Of a stretch of 64,000 nt of DNA, positions 1 through 11,467 are shown piece by piece; position 1 is the first letter of the stretch, and every line of letters begins with the position of its first letter. Source of the stretch: Pristionchus mayeri (lineage: Eukaryota > Nematoda > Chromadorea > Rhabditida > Neodiplogasteridae). The notes under the pieces are model-generated. The model saw nothing but the letters and a program-made list of their open reading frames with translations, was not told the origin of the DNA and searched no databases. The stretch spans positions 5,390,689 through 5,454,688 of the forward strand of contig BTRK01000002.1 of assembly GCA_036245805.1 (NCBI GenBank), written 5' to 3'. A program made the translations under genes and the position numbers.

Positions 1-2169
1 GCCTTCCATCTTAGCGAGAAGACCGTCTCTCATATCTCTTCCCTTTGAGAGCAGTGGGAGAGAGAAGAGGGAGGCGCAGCAGTAGTCACCTGTCTCCTGT
101 CTATCCCGAGGAGGACAGCAGTCACACTGGCAACGTCCTGCCTCTTCGGGATCGACGCTAGAGGAAAAGAACCTCTGCTCCCTCTCCTCTCGGATGCGCA
201 TAGAGTTTAGAGCAGCGATTGCGCCTTCCATTGACGGGAGCTCGTCCATCTGAATCTGGAGCGAAATAGGAACAAGTACAATGTCAACATAAGAGTATTA
301 GTATGATGGAATTGCAGGAAAAGCCAGAACCGTGTCGCGAAATCCGCAAAAAAACGAGGTTCAAAAAGGAAGAAAGTCATCACACACTCGAAGCACGGCT
401 TTCTTGAAATGAGCTTTCTCGGTTAGATATGCTGTCTCCCCTCTCCCCCTCTAAATCGTGCCAATAGCGCAGTGGATAATGCCTGTGCTTTCATCGCAAT
501 CGACCCCGGTTCTAGTCCAGCTCTATGCGTTTCTTTGTTGCTGATTTTCTCATTCATTTCAAATGCGCGCGCTTTAGCTTGACCTTCTCATTCGCATATC
601 TCGAGATAGAGGGTCATCTGTGTCACTTCGGATAAAATGATTTCTCATCGGATTTCTGACCTCTACGACAATTATTCCACATGTACAATCTATTTTTCGT
701 GTTACTCCTTCTTTAATATAATGGACTCTGGGGTGGTATTATTTCTTCAATTTCGGCAAGTTCCGAAAATAATTTCGCCATTTCGAAATTAATTTCGCGC
801 GCACGTTGGATGATAGAGCGGTCTGCCGAAAATGAGAGCGCCATCGCCAATTGCGAAAATTTAGTCAGAATGACCGGTCAATTGGGGGTAGGTCAATTGG
901 GGGTAGGTTGTAGGGCTCGTAATGGCATTGCATCGAATAGTTTGTCCCGCACCCTATCTCGCTCACCTGTCCTCTCTCGAACCCATCTTGGCTAGATGAC
1001 GCGAAATAGAAGACAGAAGACCGGGCGAGGAAGATGGAAGAATTGCGGGTTTTGCAACCTTCCCCTCCACTCCATTAGAGGTTGCGTAGCCCGCGAACTG
1101 ACGGGACCGGCAACGCCCGAATGGCCAACACTTGTACGTTCACTTCGCCCTACGGTACGACCACACGGTCACTGTGAGCTCTCGACGATAGGTGACTCGT
1201 TCGTTGCAGTGAAGTATTTGAAGCTTTAATAAAAGTTCTAGACCTTTAGTCAGACAAGCATAATTAGGGAAATAGCTCAGCGAAAATCATTCCTCATTCA
1301 TGTCACTCTGAATGATTATTTTCAAATGTCTCCGTAGCAGAGTAGTATAGTTTGTAAAAAGGAGGGTGTTTGTTCGATCCCGAAAGATGCCGAGTTATTT
1401 TGCCATCCTTGGTTTAAACATTTCGGCAATTGCGAAAAAAATCGGCATTCCAAAAATGTCGGCACTGCCGAAATCCAGGAATGAATACCGCCCAAGTTAA
1501 TAAAAATCTTCATTTATTAAAAATTTACATTATTTTTAATTTAGAAATTATTGTTCACGGCACATATACTTTTGAGTATTCATTAACCTTCTCAACTAGC
1601 TGTCAAGAGATGATACAATTGATAAAATTAATACGCGGAAACACCATCACTGTGCAGCGAACAATGAGAGGAAGAAAAAATACATAAAATACGACAGCGG
1701 GGAAAACTATCAACCGACCGTCATTTCGAATAAAGAGGGTTAATTGGATTACATATCGAAACAAAACAGCGAAAATTTTCGAAATCGACAATTGTTAAAT
1801 TCTCGTTTCGAAATGCGAGTCATTTTACTGAAGGGGACAGAGTGACGAGCTCGGGTGACAAGGCAACAAGCAAAAGTACTTCTTTAATTTTGTTTTTTGC
1901 AATAAGAATTCAACAATTACGAAATCATCGAACAACCGAATCACGAGACGTGGTTCCTCTCTTTCTCTCGTCTTCTATATCAGTCATTTTCCTCTCACCA
2001 ATCTTGCTATCTTCCTCTCCTTGGTTCACATTTCTGACTCTCTGACACTCTCGATGTAATCTCTCTCGCGCTCTTCCATTCTTAATCGATTTATTATGTC
2101 CTGTGAGTGAATCGGTAATCTGCTGCTTGACGTTGCCCAATATGCGCATTAAATTCGATTTGTCCACTA
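1..2169. other. No supported gene; unassigned flank
   Basis: I see no exon chain with matching splice phases and no element ends here. Open frames at 810-995 and 996-1229 lack splice context and look like chance. Two short stretches near 460-530 and 1330-1390 carry tRNA-like A-box and B-box strings but do not fold as tRNAs (see rejected list). Confidence 0.5.
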
Positions 2170-3050
2170 TTGGGGTGTCCGGAAAGTTCGTATAATTTTT
2201 TGTTTTTATTTTTTATTCAATGCTTTACAATTCTCAGTGACCAATGTATGCCCCCTTCTTTCTCACTACCTCACTCCAGCGATTGGGCAGGGTCTCGATT
2301 CCTCTCTTCCAGAATGCGGGTTTCTTCGAGACCGCCCAGTTCACGAAAGCCCTCACAACTTCATCTCGATTCTTGAACTTCTTTCCTTTGCAGAAGTCAG
2401 AGAGAGAGCAGAAGCAGTGGTAGTCGCATGGGGAGAGATCCGGGGAATACGGTGGATGGGGAATCATCTCGATCTTCAGCTCGTCCATTTTCTTCTGGGT
2501 CATCTTCGCTCGATGTGGGCGAGCATTGTCCATCAGAAGAAAAATTTTGAGCTGGTTCAGGAGTCTGGGAGGGACTCTGATCGCGACTTCTTCCAGTTGT
2601 TCAGAGAAGAGGTCGGCATTGATGGCGGTTCCAGTAGGAAGGATCTCTTATTAGATCGGAACAAGTAATGATAGAAAGAATCAGTGAATTTCCTCATTTT
2701 CTTCAAGGGAACGGGTTTGTCCTTCGCATCGGTGTCGAAACACTGTTGTCTCTTCGCTGGGTTATTATACATGATTCACTCCTCGCACATGTCTATTATG
2801 GAATCTGTCCATCAAAGATCCGATCTACGATGGAGCGATTTCCAACAGTAATTCAACACAACTGTATCAAAATATCGGCTATACTTCACCACTTCAACAA
2901 GTGTAGAAACTACGAGACTGATCCAACCCACATCCCACTTAACGTCAGAGTGACGCAATACATTGTTGACAAACAGATTGCGCAATCACTGCATTTGATC
3001 GCGAACTGACTTTTTTCCGAAGCATTATACGAACTTTCCGGACACCCCAA
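2170..3050 (-). mobile_element. Internally deleted mariner (family 1, copy A)
   Basis: Terminal inverted repeats begin TTGGGGTGTCCGGAAAGTTC at both ends and are flanked by a TA target duplication (2168-2169 and 3051-3052), as expected for mariner/Tc1. At 881 bp it is shorter than the 1,274-bp relative at 26106-27379. The minus strand holds the C-terminal half of a DD34D transposase (2234-2533, with MDNARPH and SPCDY motifs 34 residues apart) and a badly degraded middle part (2557-2772). The N-terminal DNA-binding region is largely missing, so this copy is dead but could once have been moved in trans. Confidence 0.9.
2234..2772 (-). pseudogene. Mariner transposase remnant
   Basis: Two frames are joined by a break near 2540-2560. 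The downstream part, 99 residues, keeps the second and third catalytic Asp (in MDNARPH and SPCDY) and the normal mariner C terminus ending KKGAYIGH. The upstream part matches the region around YDNPVRRLQW in the 26-kb copy but is strongly diverged, and the first catalytic Asp region is not recognisable. Family assignment is firm; loss of function is evident. Confidence 0.8.
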
Positions 3051-3335
3051 TAGAATTCGCGAGACAGAAGGCAGTGGAAAGTTTGGATAGCGATTGATCG
3101 ATATGAATTAGTTTCGAAACGAACGCCAAACAACGGCGGGGGTAATGTGATTCCTTTTAAAAACAAGCAGCGACCAATAGGAGATCATCCAAAGTTAAAC
3201 TCTCGCTTCGAAATTCAGTTCACTACCGATTGCGATTTGCGTTTCGTTTTTCGACTCAGGTTTACTTCTCCCTTGTGTTTTGGGTGTGACGCACGCTTCG
3301 GTTCTAAAATCCTACTAACCACTGTTCCGGTAGTC

Positions 3336-3380
3336 GTTCCGGTAGTCGTTCGATTACCCCAAACGAACGACTACCGGAAC
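3336..3380. repeat. Short perfect hairpin
   Basis: Seventeen bases at 3336-3352 are the reverse complement of 3364-3380, with an 11-base loop. The left arm is also preceded by a partial direct repeat of the same unit. No function is apparent; it sits next to a copy of a dispersed repeat. Confidence 0.6.
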
Positions 3381-3419
3381 ATATTCCGCACTTTATGTGT
3401 TGACGTAAAAAAAAGAAAA

Positions 3420-3530
3420 GGTAAAGGTGCAGCCACGTCAAGCTATTTTACTGTCGTAAACGACTACGTTACTGCTAGGACTACGTAACCCTGCAGTCGA
3501 AAGTGCTTCTAGGGAACGTCACCTGTTGAC
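3420..3530 (-). repeat. Dispersed repeat R1, copy 1
   Basis: Read on the minus strand this matches the repeats at 22445-22539 and 53950-54083. All share a core with GTAGTC, CCTAGCAG, CGTAGTCGTTTACGACT and GGCTGCACCTTTACC in order. This copy lacks about 25 bases in the middle. Homology to the 54-kb copy extends on one side through a block around GAACGTTCC. No inverted ends or coding capacity are seen, so the class is unknown. Confidence 0.65.
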
Positions 3531-5405
3531 GGATTCACACACAATTAGCTGTGATCTTATCACTTTGGCCTCGAGCATATTTCTGTGCAATGCAATGCGC
3601 GGAAGTTTATTCAGACTATCGTTTTAATGTTTTTTAAAACTGATTTTTCAAAAGAAATATTCAAAATTGAACTAGCGTAGGCGTGAAAACTTCCTAATAG
3701 ACGAGTGTTTTTCAGCTTCATTCATTGAGATTATGTGTGAAACTAAAATTGGAAAACATTTTTAACTTTTAAGGGATGTTTGTGGTGCAGCTAATGAATG
3801 GAAAATACGCGAGCAACGAAGCTTCCACCTTTGAAGTAAACACGGCGAGGTTAGCATGCATTATTTCATTCATTTTAAATTTTCAGTGCACTTTCATCCA
3901 ACTTGATCCAATGCTAATGTGCAAGATATTCAACATGGTTCCCAGTACACTGGAAGATAGGTTAGCCTCGGAAATTTCATACGATATGCGTGCGTTAATA
4001 CTTATACGATATAATGAATGAAGTATACTTAAATATCCCAGTCGCCTCGAAGATGGGGTGAATCTTTACCTTTACACACATTTAATACATAATATTTGTA
4101 AATATAATAAATTCAAAAATACTTCCAGAATGATACACAATTTGAATATGCCCAATGAGAGAAACGGCTCCTCTCCTTATTCCGTATTCTACTCGTTACG
4201 ACTAACGTGCAAGAGCTTCAACGATGTGATAATGGACAGTAAAAATCGAAAATCACTGGCAAATATTCGAATTCCATGTAGCGAAATGATTATTCTCCAG
4301 GTAGTATTAATATTCGAGGAACGATAACATAAATTAATGGAAACTATGAGAACAAATTTTGAAAACCTTCTCCTATTCAGTGTATCCCTATTCAGTTTAA
4401 GTCATAACTATATAAGCGCACTGTTATCAATTCCAATATTAATTTCATTTTCTTTCAACTCTAATTCAGAACGGCGCTTCATTGTGCATTAGGCTTGTGG
4501 CTGAAACAACAAATCGAATTCGAGAATATTCATTCTATCCGAAAGGTGTTGAAATAAGAAAGGGAACATTACCATTTTTGGTTTGTTTGAGCGTCGATTT
4601 TACACATTCTACCACGCTACATATACAGGTATTAAAGCCGAGTGCGGAAACTCATCCTACCGATGAATTCAAAAAGGAATTAGCACACGTACTAAGCTTA
4701 TATGCGCCCTTGCGAACAACTTTTGCGACTGTGAGTTTGAATTTTTTTGAAAGTTCTAATCAATATTTTAAGATTTTCATGGGCAAAGTGCTAGCGGAAG
4801 TCATAGCCTCCCGCTTAAGTTGCTTTCCAAAAGCTAACCAAGTATATTTTTCGGTGCATAGCCCAATTGCAATCAAGGGAGATGGTCTAACAGAGGATGA
4901 TGTTGAAAGGTACTTGAACTTCTAGGTTATTCCCTATTTGTTTTTTTTTAGGATTCTATGCAATTTCAATCATATGCAAGCTATTCCTTCTCGTTTTCTG
5001 CGCGGATCTTTCGTTGAGAAATTCATTGCTGAGGCCAAGTCGGAAAATGTATGCATATCGACTCTAGCAGAAAGTGAAAAAGTGGTGAGTTTTAATTGTT
5101 AATACAAAACGTTGATTGCTCTTTTATCATTTCAGGCTCCTAAAAATGAAATTTCATTAGAAAATTTTCACAAAGTCGAAATATTTCAACCTGATTTCTT
5201 TACAACCACACTCACGTATCTTGTTTATGCCATAGAGGTATTCGTTTTCAAATCATTTTATTGTTCTCTAAAAGATAATCAAATTTTTGCAATATTTTAC
5301 AGCAAAGACTTGAGTTCGCGCTTTGTCGACAATTCAGCTGGAATTTTAACGTTAATGCCGTCGAAGCAGCTGTCAAACAGCAGATTCGTGAAGAATGCGA
5401 ACATA

Positions 5406-6655
5406 TTAGGTTGAACAGAAAGTCTTTATAAAATTTTTATATCCCTTCTTCTGACAATAAAGCGCAAGAGCGAAATCAAACATATGCACCATTGTTATCT
5501 ACGACAAATCTCCAACATTCAGGCAACTTATGGATTCCCTCCTTATAGAACCCATCTCGGCGCGAATCAAAATATTGCTTGAGTGCGGCCTCGATCACCC
5601 CACGGGAAGTGAAGGATCTCTGATCGAGATGACGGGTCAGATCCGAGAATAACCAATAATCCGAAGGGGCCAAGCCAGGAGAATACGGTGCATGAGGGAG
5701 AACCATCCAGCCGTATTTGGACAGCTCCTGCTTGACCTGCCGTGCAACATGGGGTCGGGCGTTATCGTGTTGATAGTACACTTTCTTGCCGTTCAGGGCA
5801 GATTGTGCGAATTTCTTCTTGAGATTCCGTAGTTGTTTAGTGTAGACATATCCAGTAATTATTCGCTTCTCGGGTAGGAGCTCCCAGTAAATCGGGCCAT
5901 CCACTCCCCACCAGGCAGAGAGCAAGATTTTCATAGGGTGAAGGTCAGGCTTTGCGACGTCCTGTGGGGTCTCATTGGCATCCACCCACTGTGCCCTCCC
6001 ATGGTGATTCTCATAGCAGACCCACTTCTCGACCCCTGTTATGAGACGGTCCAACCATCGATCTCCAGCGTGAAGAGTGAGTAGAGAAAGGGAATCGTCG
6101 ACACGGTGGTCAAACTGGTCTTGGGTCAATTTGTGGGGTATGAAACGGCCTAGCTTCTTCTTCTTGCCAATGGAGACCAATCATTTTATGATGGTGCTTT
6201 GCGATACCCCAAGTGTGGCTGCCATGTCGCGGGTATTTGGAAAGGATCCAATTCCACTACGATCCGTAGCGCATCCTAATCCAGCTCGGGTGGCCTCCCA
6301 GACCGGCCATGATCATCCATGGAAAAGTCCCCCTTCTCGAAGAGTTGGTGCCAATTGCGCATGGTCTGGTAGTGAGTGGCATATGAATCGTACACTTCAG
6401 CCAACTGACGTTCCTATTCCTTCATTGTAGTGTGAGAGAGGACTACGAATAACAGAACGTTGCGGATGTGCAAGGCCGTGGGAACAAACATCGTGGTCTT
6501 ACTAGTGACAGAATGAAAGGCGTGGAATGGGGAGTTGTTGACCACATAGTCCCTTTGTAATGTGTTATTCACTAGAGGCGAGGGAACACCAAAGGTCTCG
6601 TGCACTGAGCAGTGATCGAGCAAAACAGTTTATAAAGACTTTCTGTTCAACCTAA
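5406..6655 (-). mobile_element. Mariner family 2, copy C (in F-box gene exon)
   Basis: Ends are TTAGGTTGAACAGAAAGTCT in inverted orientation, with TA duplicated at 5404-5405 and 6656-6657. Length is 1,250 bp, the same as copy D at 18532-19781, with high identity along the whole element. The transposase lies on the minus strand and is inactive. Confidence 0.93.
5476..6510 (-). pseudogene. Mariner DD34D transposase, inactive
   Basis: The C-terminal 234 residues (5476-6180) are open and contain GRFIPHKLT, HDNARPH and APSDYWLF (34 residues between the last two Asp). The first catalytic Asp is replaced: the motif reads TGVEKWVCYEN where the family has Asp before EKW. The N-terminal half (about 6190-6510) reads HIRNVLLF to GRPPELD but has an extra stop after MKE, a stop in place of the residue before DALRIV, a one-base deletion near CCAAATACCC, and TGA where a Trp is expected just before LVSIGKKKK. 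Three of these lesions are shared with copy D. Confidence 0.88.
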
Positions 6656-6770
6656 TAGATTGTTCAAGGTGAGCCGAACGACCGCCATCAACATCTCGAA
6701 AAATGTGATGCTGTCTTTCTGCAGTAGTTCTGTGATATTGTACGTGCATACATATTTATCATGCCGATAG

Positions 6771-7213
6771 GCACAATGGTCATGCATGATGGCGCCTTTT
6801 TTGGAGGGAATTTCGGACTCAGAGCGCCTGTAATGGGATTGGATCTTCTTTGGATTCTCTGATCAAATGCAGGGACGATTTTGGCGGATCTCCGTTAAGC
6901 ATTGACAATCCTCCTGCCACCGAGCATCTTACTTCTTTCCGGTTAAACACAACGCAGAATTGAGCGGGGCGTGATTGATTGTAGATCACTCGTTACGATG
7001 GAAATACGTTCTCATCTTGAAGTGTGCAAAGTAGGCGATACTGTCCGGGTTGCCAAACTTTACGGGTTAAGTGGTAGAAGGATAGTATACAAAATGAGAT
7101 GAATGGAGAAGCTGAATAGAAAGTAAATAGACTACGCCAAAAGGGAATAAAGAGAGATCGAGTAAGGCAGAATACGAAAGAATAGAAAGAGATGAATGAC
7201 CTAGACTAGTCTA
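6771..7213. other. Intergenic; nothing recognised
   Basis: Follows the stop of the F-box-like gene. No long frame, element end or RNA gene is visible. A purine-rich stretch near 7090-7200 has no recognisable function. Confidence 0.5.
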
Positions 7214-7607
7214 ATGCCGTGGAAAAAGTCGAAGGAGTAAAATTCAGAAAATATTTTCCTCCTTGCTGCCATTTCTGTTCTGATTGAGCTAGAGACTTGA
7301 AATTTGGATTGTAGGTGGGAAAACCATCCAGGAACACTTCTTTTTCGTTAGGAGCCATAGGGTTGAGTTTGAACTCCGCTATGCGTTTTCCACTATTTTC
7401 CTCCTGCGATATCGGAGGAGGAAAATAGTGGAAAATGTATAGCGGAGCTCAAACTCAACCCTATGGCTCCTAACGAAAAAGAAGTGTTCCTGGATGGTTT
7501 TCCCACCTACAATCCAAATTTCAAGTCTCTAGCTCAACTAGAACAGAAATGGCAGCAAAGAGGAAAATATTTTCTGAATTTTCCTCCTTCGACTTTTTCC
7601 ACGGCAT
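7214..7607. mobile_element. 394-bp foldback (palindromic) element
   Basis: The left half is almost perfectly complementary to the right half around a centre near 7410; arms are about 195 bp and start ATGCCGTGGAAAAAGTCGAA. Mismatches are few, so either the element is young or the arms are kept alike by gene conversion. No coding capacity. I could not define a clean target-site duplication, so the superfamily is unknown. Confidence 0.85.
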
Positions 7608-7862
7608 AAGTCGAGGTGGTCTCCCCTGTGAGACCATTGGACTTCCTTGTGAGTCCGGCGGATTCCCCTGTGAATCCAAACAGTGGTTTCCCTTGTAAAA
7701 CCGTGAACTCCCGTGTGAATTCAATAACTATGAGAGAAAAGAGATTTATGTGAGAGCATGATCAAGTGTTGTATCAGAGAGAGTGGGATGAGATGGACCA
7801 TTGGTGAGAGGGTCGAAAGTGGGCGGGACGACGAGGGGGGGGGGGTAGAGAGAGAGTGACCT

Positions 7863-8118
7863 AAGGCTGTCCGGCACACAAACTAGGTCGGAAGAAAACG
7901 GGGTCAGAGACTCAGGAGGAGGCGCCCAAGTTAGAATGAGCCCTGTTTTATCCTTGGGAGCCTCCCCTTCGCTAAAGTGCCTTTACAAGTTGGAACCAAA
8001 GCAGCACAAGTTGGATTCAGGACTGTATTCAACTTGTAATTGATTTTAGTGTAGGGGAGGCACCCAGGGATAAAGCAGGTCTGATTCCAACTTGGGCGTC
8101 CCCTCCTGAGGACAGCCC
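7863..8118. mobile_element. Imperfect inverted-repeat element, about 250 bp
   Basis: Outer repeats are GGCTGTCC at about 7865 and GGACAGCC at about 8110. Inside, a stretch starting CTCAGGAGG and containing GCGCCCAAGTT, TTTATCC and GCCTCCCCT recurs inverted toward the right end. Arms are about 85 per cent alike by eye. Likely a MITE; no TSD defined. Confidence 0.65.
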
Positions 8119-10282
8119 CTCACGAGTCCACGGTGATTTTGGAAAGCGCTAAACTCAGAGACGAGACGAATACTAATAATACCCTCTCTCCGCGGGGGGG
8201 ATAGAGGATTTGGTTAGGTACGGCGAGATCTAACTATGGAACATTGCATGAATTGGTGCGGAACCTGCCCCGCTCTCTCTTTTTGATCATAATTCGTATC
8301 AAAATATAATTGTTCAGGCCGATCCGCGTGATAGAGAAGTGTGGCACATAGGATCGAAGAAGATACGGGTCAGGACGGAGTACAACAATCATTTTCGAAT
8401 AACCTACGTCACCGCATACCATATAGGACCATATAGGTGATATATAACCGTATAGTCAGGATGCGGTAACAACTGTTATTTTTACATATATGTCCCCTCG
8501 ATTTCTTCACATAATGCGTAAATATGCAAAAACCTACATTAAGTGAATCTCGTATTCTGTGCATGGTTATTACTTCCGCTGTCTCATCGTTCGTTCGTGT
8601 GTTGTCGAGAATACTTATAAGCACATTATCACGTGTGTCGCGTAAGGTTCGAATAAATCCTGGTACACTGGAAAAAAGCAAACCTGTGTCGAATTTCACG
8701 GAGAATGCATGTGACAATAAACAATCGATATCATTATAACAATCGATACGATTAAATTTATTGATTTTTGCAATTTGTAGTACCAGTGAATTTTATTGGC
8801 TCAATCGATAGTTCTCAATGAGACGAATCGAATGATATGTCATATCTAAAAGGGGCCACGATGCGAAAATTGCGTTATTAGATTCTCGAAGATCTGTTCG
8901 ATCAGGCGGCGGATACGCTCGCCTATTGATCAAGGCTTGTATTCGATTCTTAAAGTGCGTCTCTCATCGTACCAAGTGGGGCATCAGGTAGCGAGCTTGC
9001 TCATTTTCACGACGATTGCTCACGATGGAGATATGGAACAAAACTAGTTGGTTTCGGTTGAGGTACCATAGGGACTATCTGCTCACAGAAGCAGGCGTCA
9101 AATATGTACCAGGCTCTTCACTAATCTATTCAATCCTTATGCGGCACGCGTGTTGTATATTATTGTTTTCACTTATCATCTAATTGGGATACATACATTG
9201 CTCTAATGGGTATTCCTGTCTCACAAATATAATAAAATCATGATTACTTAGCCGCGTGAGGCATGAGGAATGGCTGTGCGGAGAATCTCTTGAAACATCG
9301 GGGCCGGTGTACATCAGATAAAAAAATACGTCGTAATTTTGAAACAATACCAAACTTTCCGTAACACACAATACCGAATATCCGAATAAAATCAGTTGAT
9401 CTGTCGATTCATTTACTTGTCGGGCTCCTTCACTTCTGAGAATAGTAAGACGCGCGGACTGCACACATAAACATTTCGGTGAAAGGATTTGTGCCATTCA
9501 TTCAGTCCATGTTAATTAAATCAATTTTCAAGTGAATTGACGGTTCCTGTAAGGACTTACACTGAAAAGAGAAGCGCCAAACTTTGAATGCATGTAATTA
9601 TGTTAATTAATTTGTTGGTGACCTATGAAATACAGGAATCGATTGAGGACACCTATGGCTATCAAAAACCACTTAAATCTCAAAGTGCCTCCTTTAGATG
9701 TACCTTCAAGAGTGCGATTCTTAGGCGAACACACTGATAAAAACATGCGAAAATAGTGGGTTTTTAGTATTTTCGATAGAACCCTGCTCGTCGAATCTCC
9801 GTGTCCTACCGAATTAACCCACAATATGAGTGGTAGTGTAAAAGTTGGTTGTTATGTTAACGGTGAAAAAAACAGCCATACACGTGGTTGTCAGGAGGGA
9901 AACAGTCAAAAGTGGCGTTTTCGGCGTTCAATTCTGTATATCACAATTCCGAATCACCAAATTCCTAAACGGATGAATGAATATTATCCAAAATGTAACT
10001 GCGCACTAATACGTTAGAGTACTTCAGAATGTACATAAAATGGTCTTGAATTATCGATCCGCACTTGTAAAATCCCTGTAAATGTATATTCGCAGAATTG
10101 TGACTTGTGCTGAATTGGGCTTGGAGTCATTTTCAAGGGGACGTTCGAAGACACCACTCGTGTGCTAGGTCATTTAAAATGTCCATTAATTCTCATTCAA
10201 CACTAGGGTGAATCGAAAAAAGTTGGGATGGGGCTAAGACACATCCCAACTTTTTCTAATTGCCTGAGGCCTCACGAGAGTT
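8119..10282. other. Unassigned; weak minus-strand open frames only
   Basis: Minus-strand frames at 8409-8717, 9180-9497 and 9603-9824 are longer than expected in this AT-rich sequence, and some of their text looks protein-like, but I could not link them by splice sites of matching phase. They could be exons of an unrecognised gene or chance. A 14-bp stem hairpin lies at 10215-10256 (AAAAAGTTGGGATG and its complement). Confidence 0.3.
10215..10256. repeat. Short hairpin
   Basis: AAAAAGTTGGGATG at the left is exactly complementary to CATCCCAACTTTTT at the right, with an 11-base loop. It lies just 3' of the minus-strand gene end at 10283, so it could affect 3'-end formation, but nothing further supports that. 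Confidence 0.5.
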
Positions 10283-10549
10283 TTACAACGCTTTAAGCAG
10301 GCTCTCAACAGCTGCGTCCATATTTTACCCATAACACACAACCCCGCGTATCGTATATTCGAAAATTCACTCACCGATCATGAGATATGCCGCCAAATGC
10401 AATGCGGTGGTAGTGTAGTAGAGTGGGCGAAGGCCAAAGTCAGCAGTGCTGCTGTTCAGGACCGGAACGATCAGCCCGGGTGAAAAGTGAGAATTTTTGA
10501 GTGTTCTTGTGTTATTATAATTCAAAGCAGTCCTTGCTAAACACAACAA
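10283..10549 (-). CDS. Unassigned gene, last two exons
   Basis: A minus-strand open exon ends at 10375 in a strong donor (CG, then GTGAGT). After a 62-nt intron an acceptor (GCAG) leads at 10311 into a short last exon that keeps the frame and stops at 10283-10285 (reading AVESLLKAL). The larger exon reads LRPLYYTTTALHLAAYLMIG at its end, hydrophobic enough for a membrane segment. Upstream exons were not resolved; the frame is open back to about 10549. No family is recognised. Confidence 0.35.
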
Positions 10550-10872
10550 GAAATGAACATAATGGCAAAATATAAGAAAGGACCTGCGTCTAAAGTTGTA
10601 AAATGGATGTGATCAATTTCAAAAAGTGCTCCAACACTACTGTTCACCCAATAAAGCAACACATCAGTGAGTTGCCGGTACGCTCATTATGAGTAGACTC
10701 GTGTCGTACGCATTCCGGCATTGAGCAAAAAATTTAACCATTTTTAAATGCCGTGATGAAGCACTCAGCATAACATATGTTTAGGGACCACAAGGGGTAT
10801 AGCCGAAATGAAGCCATGGCACCCAAACTATGCTCAAGATAACCGTTGGTGTCCTAACATGATCATACTTTT

Positions 10873-10984
10873 TAGTGATGCCAAAACGGTGCGCGCTCTC
10901 CACGTTTCACGCGCTCTCTCACAGGTCAGACTGCGCGAGAGAACGTGGGAAACGAGGAGAGCGCGCGCCGTGTTGGTATCACTA
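10873..10984. mobile_element. Palindromic MITE, subfamily P3
   Basis: A 112-bp imperfect palindrome with ends TAGTGATGCCAAAACGG and its near complement, flanked by a perfect 8-bp duplication ATACTTTT (10865-10872 and 10985-10992). The centre is CGCGCTCTC against GAGAGCGCG. An 8-bp duplication plus a TAGTG terminus fits the hAT superfamily. The right end with its flank is partly repeated again just downstream (about 10993-11022). Confidence 0.85.
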
Positions 10985-11144
10985 ATACTTTTGGCTGTGT
11001 TGGCATCACTAATACTTTTGGCCGTTTGTCGATATCATATTACATGTTTGTGTCAGAAGCCGGCGTCTCAATCATCGTGCATCCGAAAGTGCTCATGTTA
11101 ATTCCTCGCTTCCTCAATCGTCTATCCCTCGTCGCTCCTATAAT

Positions 11145-11229
11145 GAGCAATAGTCTGACTCTCTTCAGTTTGCACGCTCTCTCGCCGGTCAGAGGGACGA
11201 GAGAGCGTGCAAACTGAAGAGACTCAGAC
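11145..11229. mobile_element. Palindromic MITE, subfamily P1 (degenerate right end)
   Basis: Starts GAGCAAT then TCTGACTCTCTTCAG; the arms meet at GCACGCTCTCTC and its complement and are nearly perfect for about 37 bp. The right terminus has diverged after CAGAC, so no target duplication can be seen. Same family as 16651-16743 and 32650-32742. Confidence 0.8.
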
Positions 11230-11467
11230 GAAGTGAGTGGAATGAAGTAGAGAATTGTTATTTATTGATGTAGTTGATATTCACGTTGACAAAGGAGTCA
11301 ATCAGTAGTATCGTTGTTGTTTCAATTAATTTTTGAAATATATTTTGCATGTGCTGTGGGTGATAGTATAGTGGTTGTAGAACTACCCGATGATCATTGC
11401 CTACTACAGCTTCGCCATGTGTGCAGGTACATCAGTCAGTGATCAATCAATCAATCAATCAATCAAT

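Larger units (their letters stand above)
3776..6770 (+). pseudogene. F-box-like protein gene, split by a mariner insertion
   Basis: Nine exons join with consistent phase: 3776-3835, 3887-3960, 4129-4300, 4470-4730, 4773-4909, 4952-5084, 5136-5237, 5303-5405 continuing at 6658-6668, and 6725-6770 ending in TAG. Exons 2-3 read LDPMLMCKIFNMVPSTLEDR then FYSLRLTCKSFNDVI, which resembles the N-terminal F-box of nematode F-box proteins (substrate adaptors of SCF ubiquitin ligases). The remaining roughly 270 residues are an unassigned leucine-rich substrate-binding part. A 1,250-bp mariner sits in exon 8 right after CEHI; removing it and one TA restores an open exon with a GTGAGC donor and a short last exon. 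Introns are 42-168 nt. The 42-nt intron 4731-4772 is in frame and could be retained. As present here the transcript would read into the transposon and stop early. The start codon is the first ATG of the frame; an upstream exon cannot be excluded. Confidence 0.6.

Noticed and set aside
455..535. tRNA-like A and B boxes (TAGCGCAGTGG, GGTTCTAGTCC)
   Set aside because: The T stem and acceptor stem do not pair, so no tRNA fold is possible; at most a decayed tRNA-derived sequence.
1326..1398. Second tRNA-like stretch (TAGCAGAGTAG with GTTCGATCCC)
   Set aside because: T-arm stem bases do not pair and there is no acceptor stem.
8905..8975. tRNA-like stretch with ATTCGATTC
   Set aside because: Only a short anticodon-like stem is visible; the D and acceptor arms are missing.
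11355..11410. GATAGTATAGTGGTT resembles the 5' half of a tRNA
   Set aside because: No B box or 3' half follows; too short to annotate.
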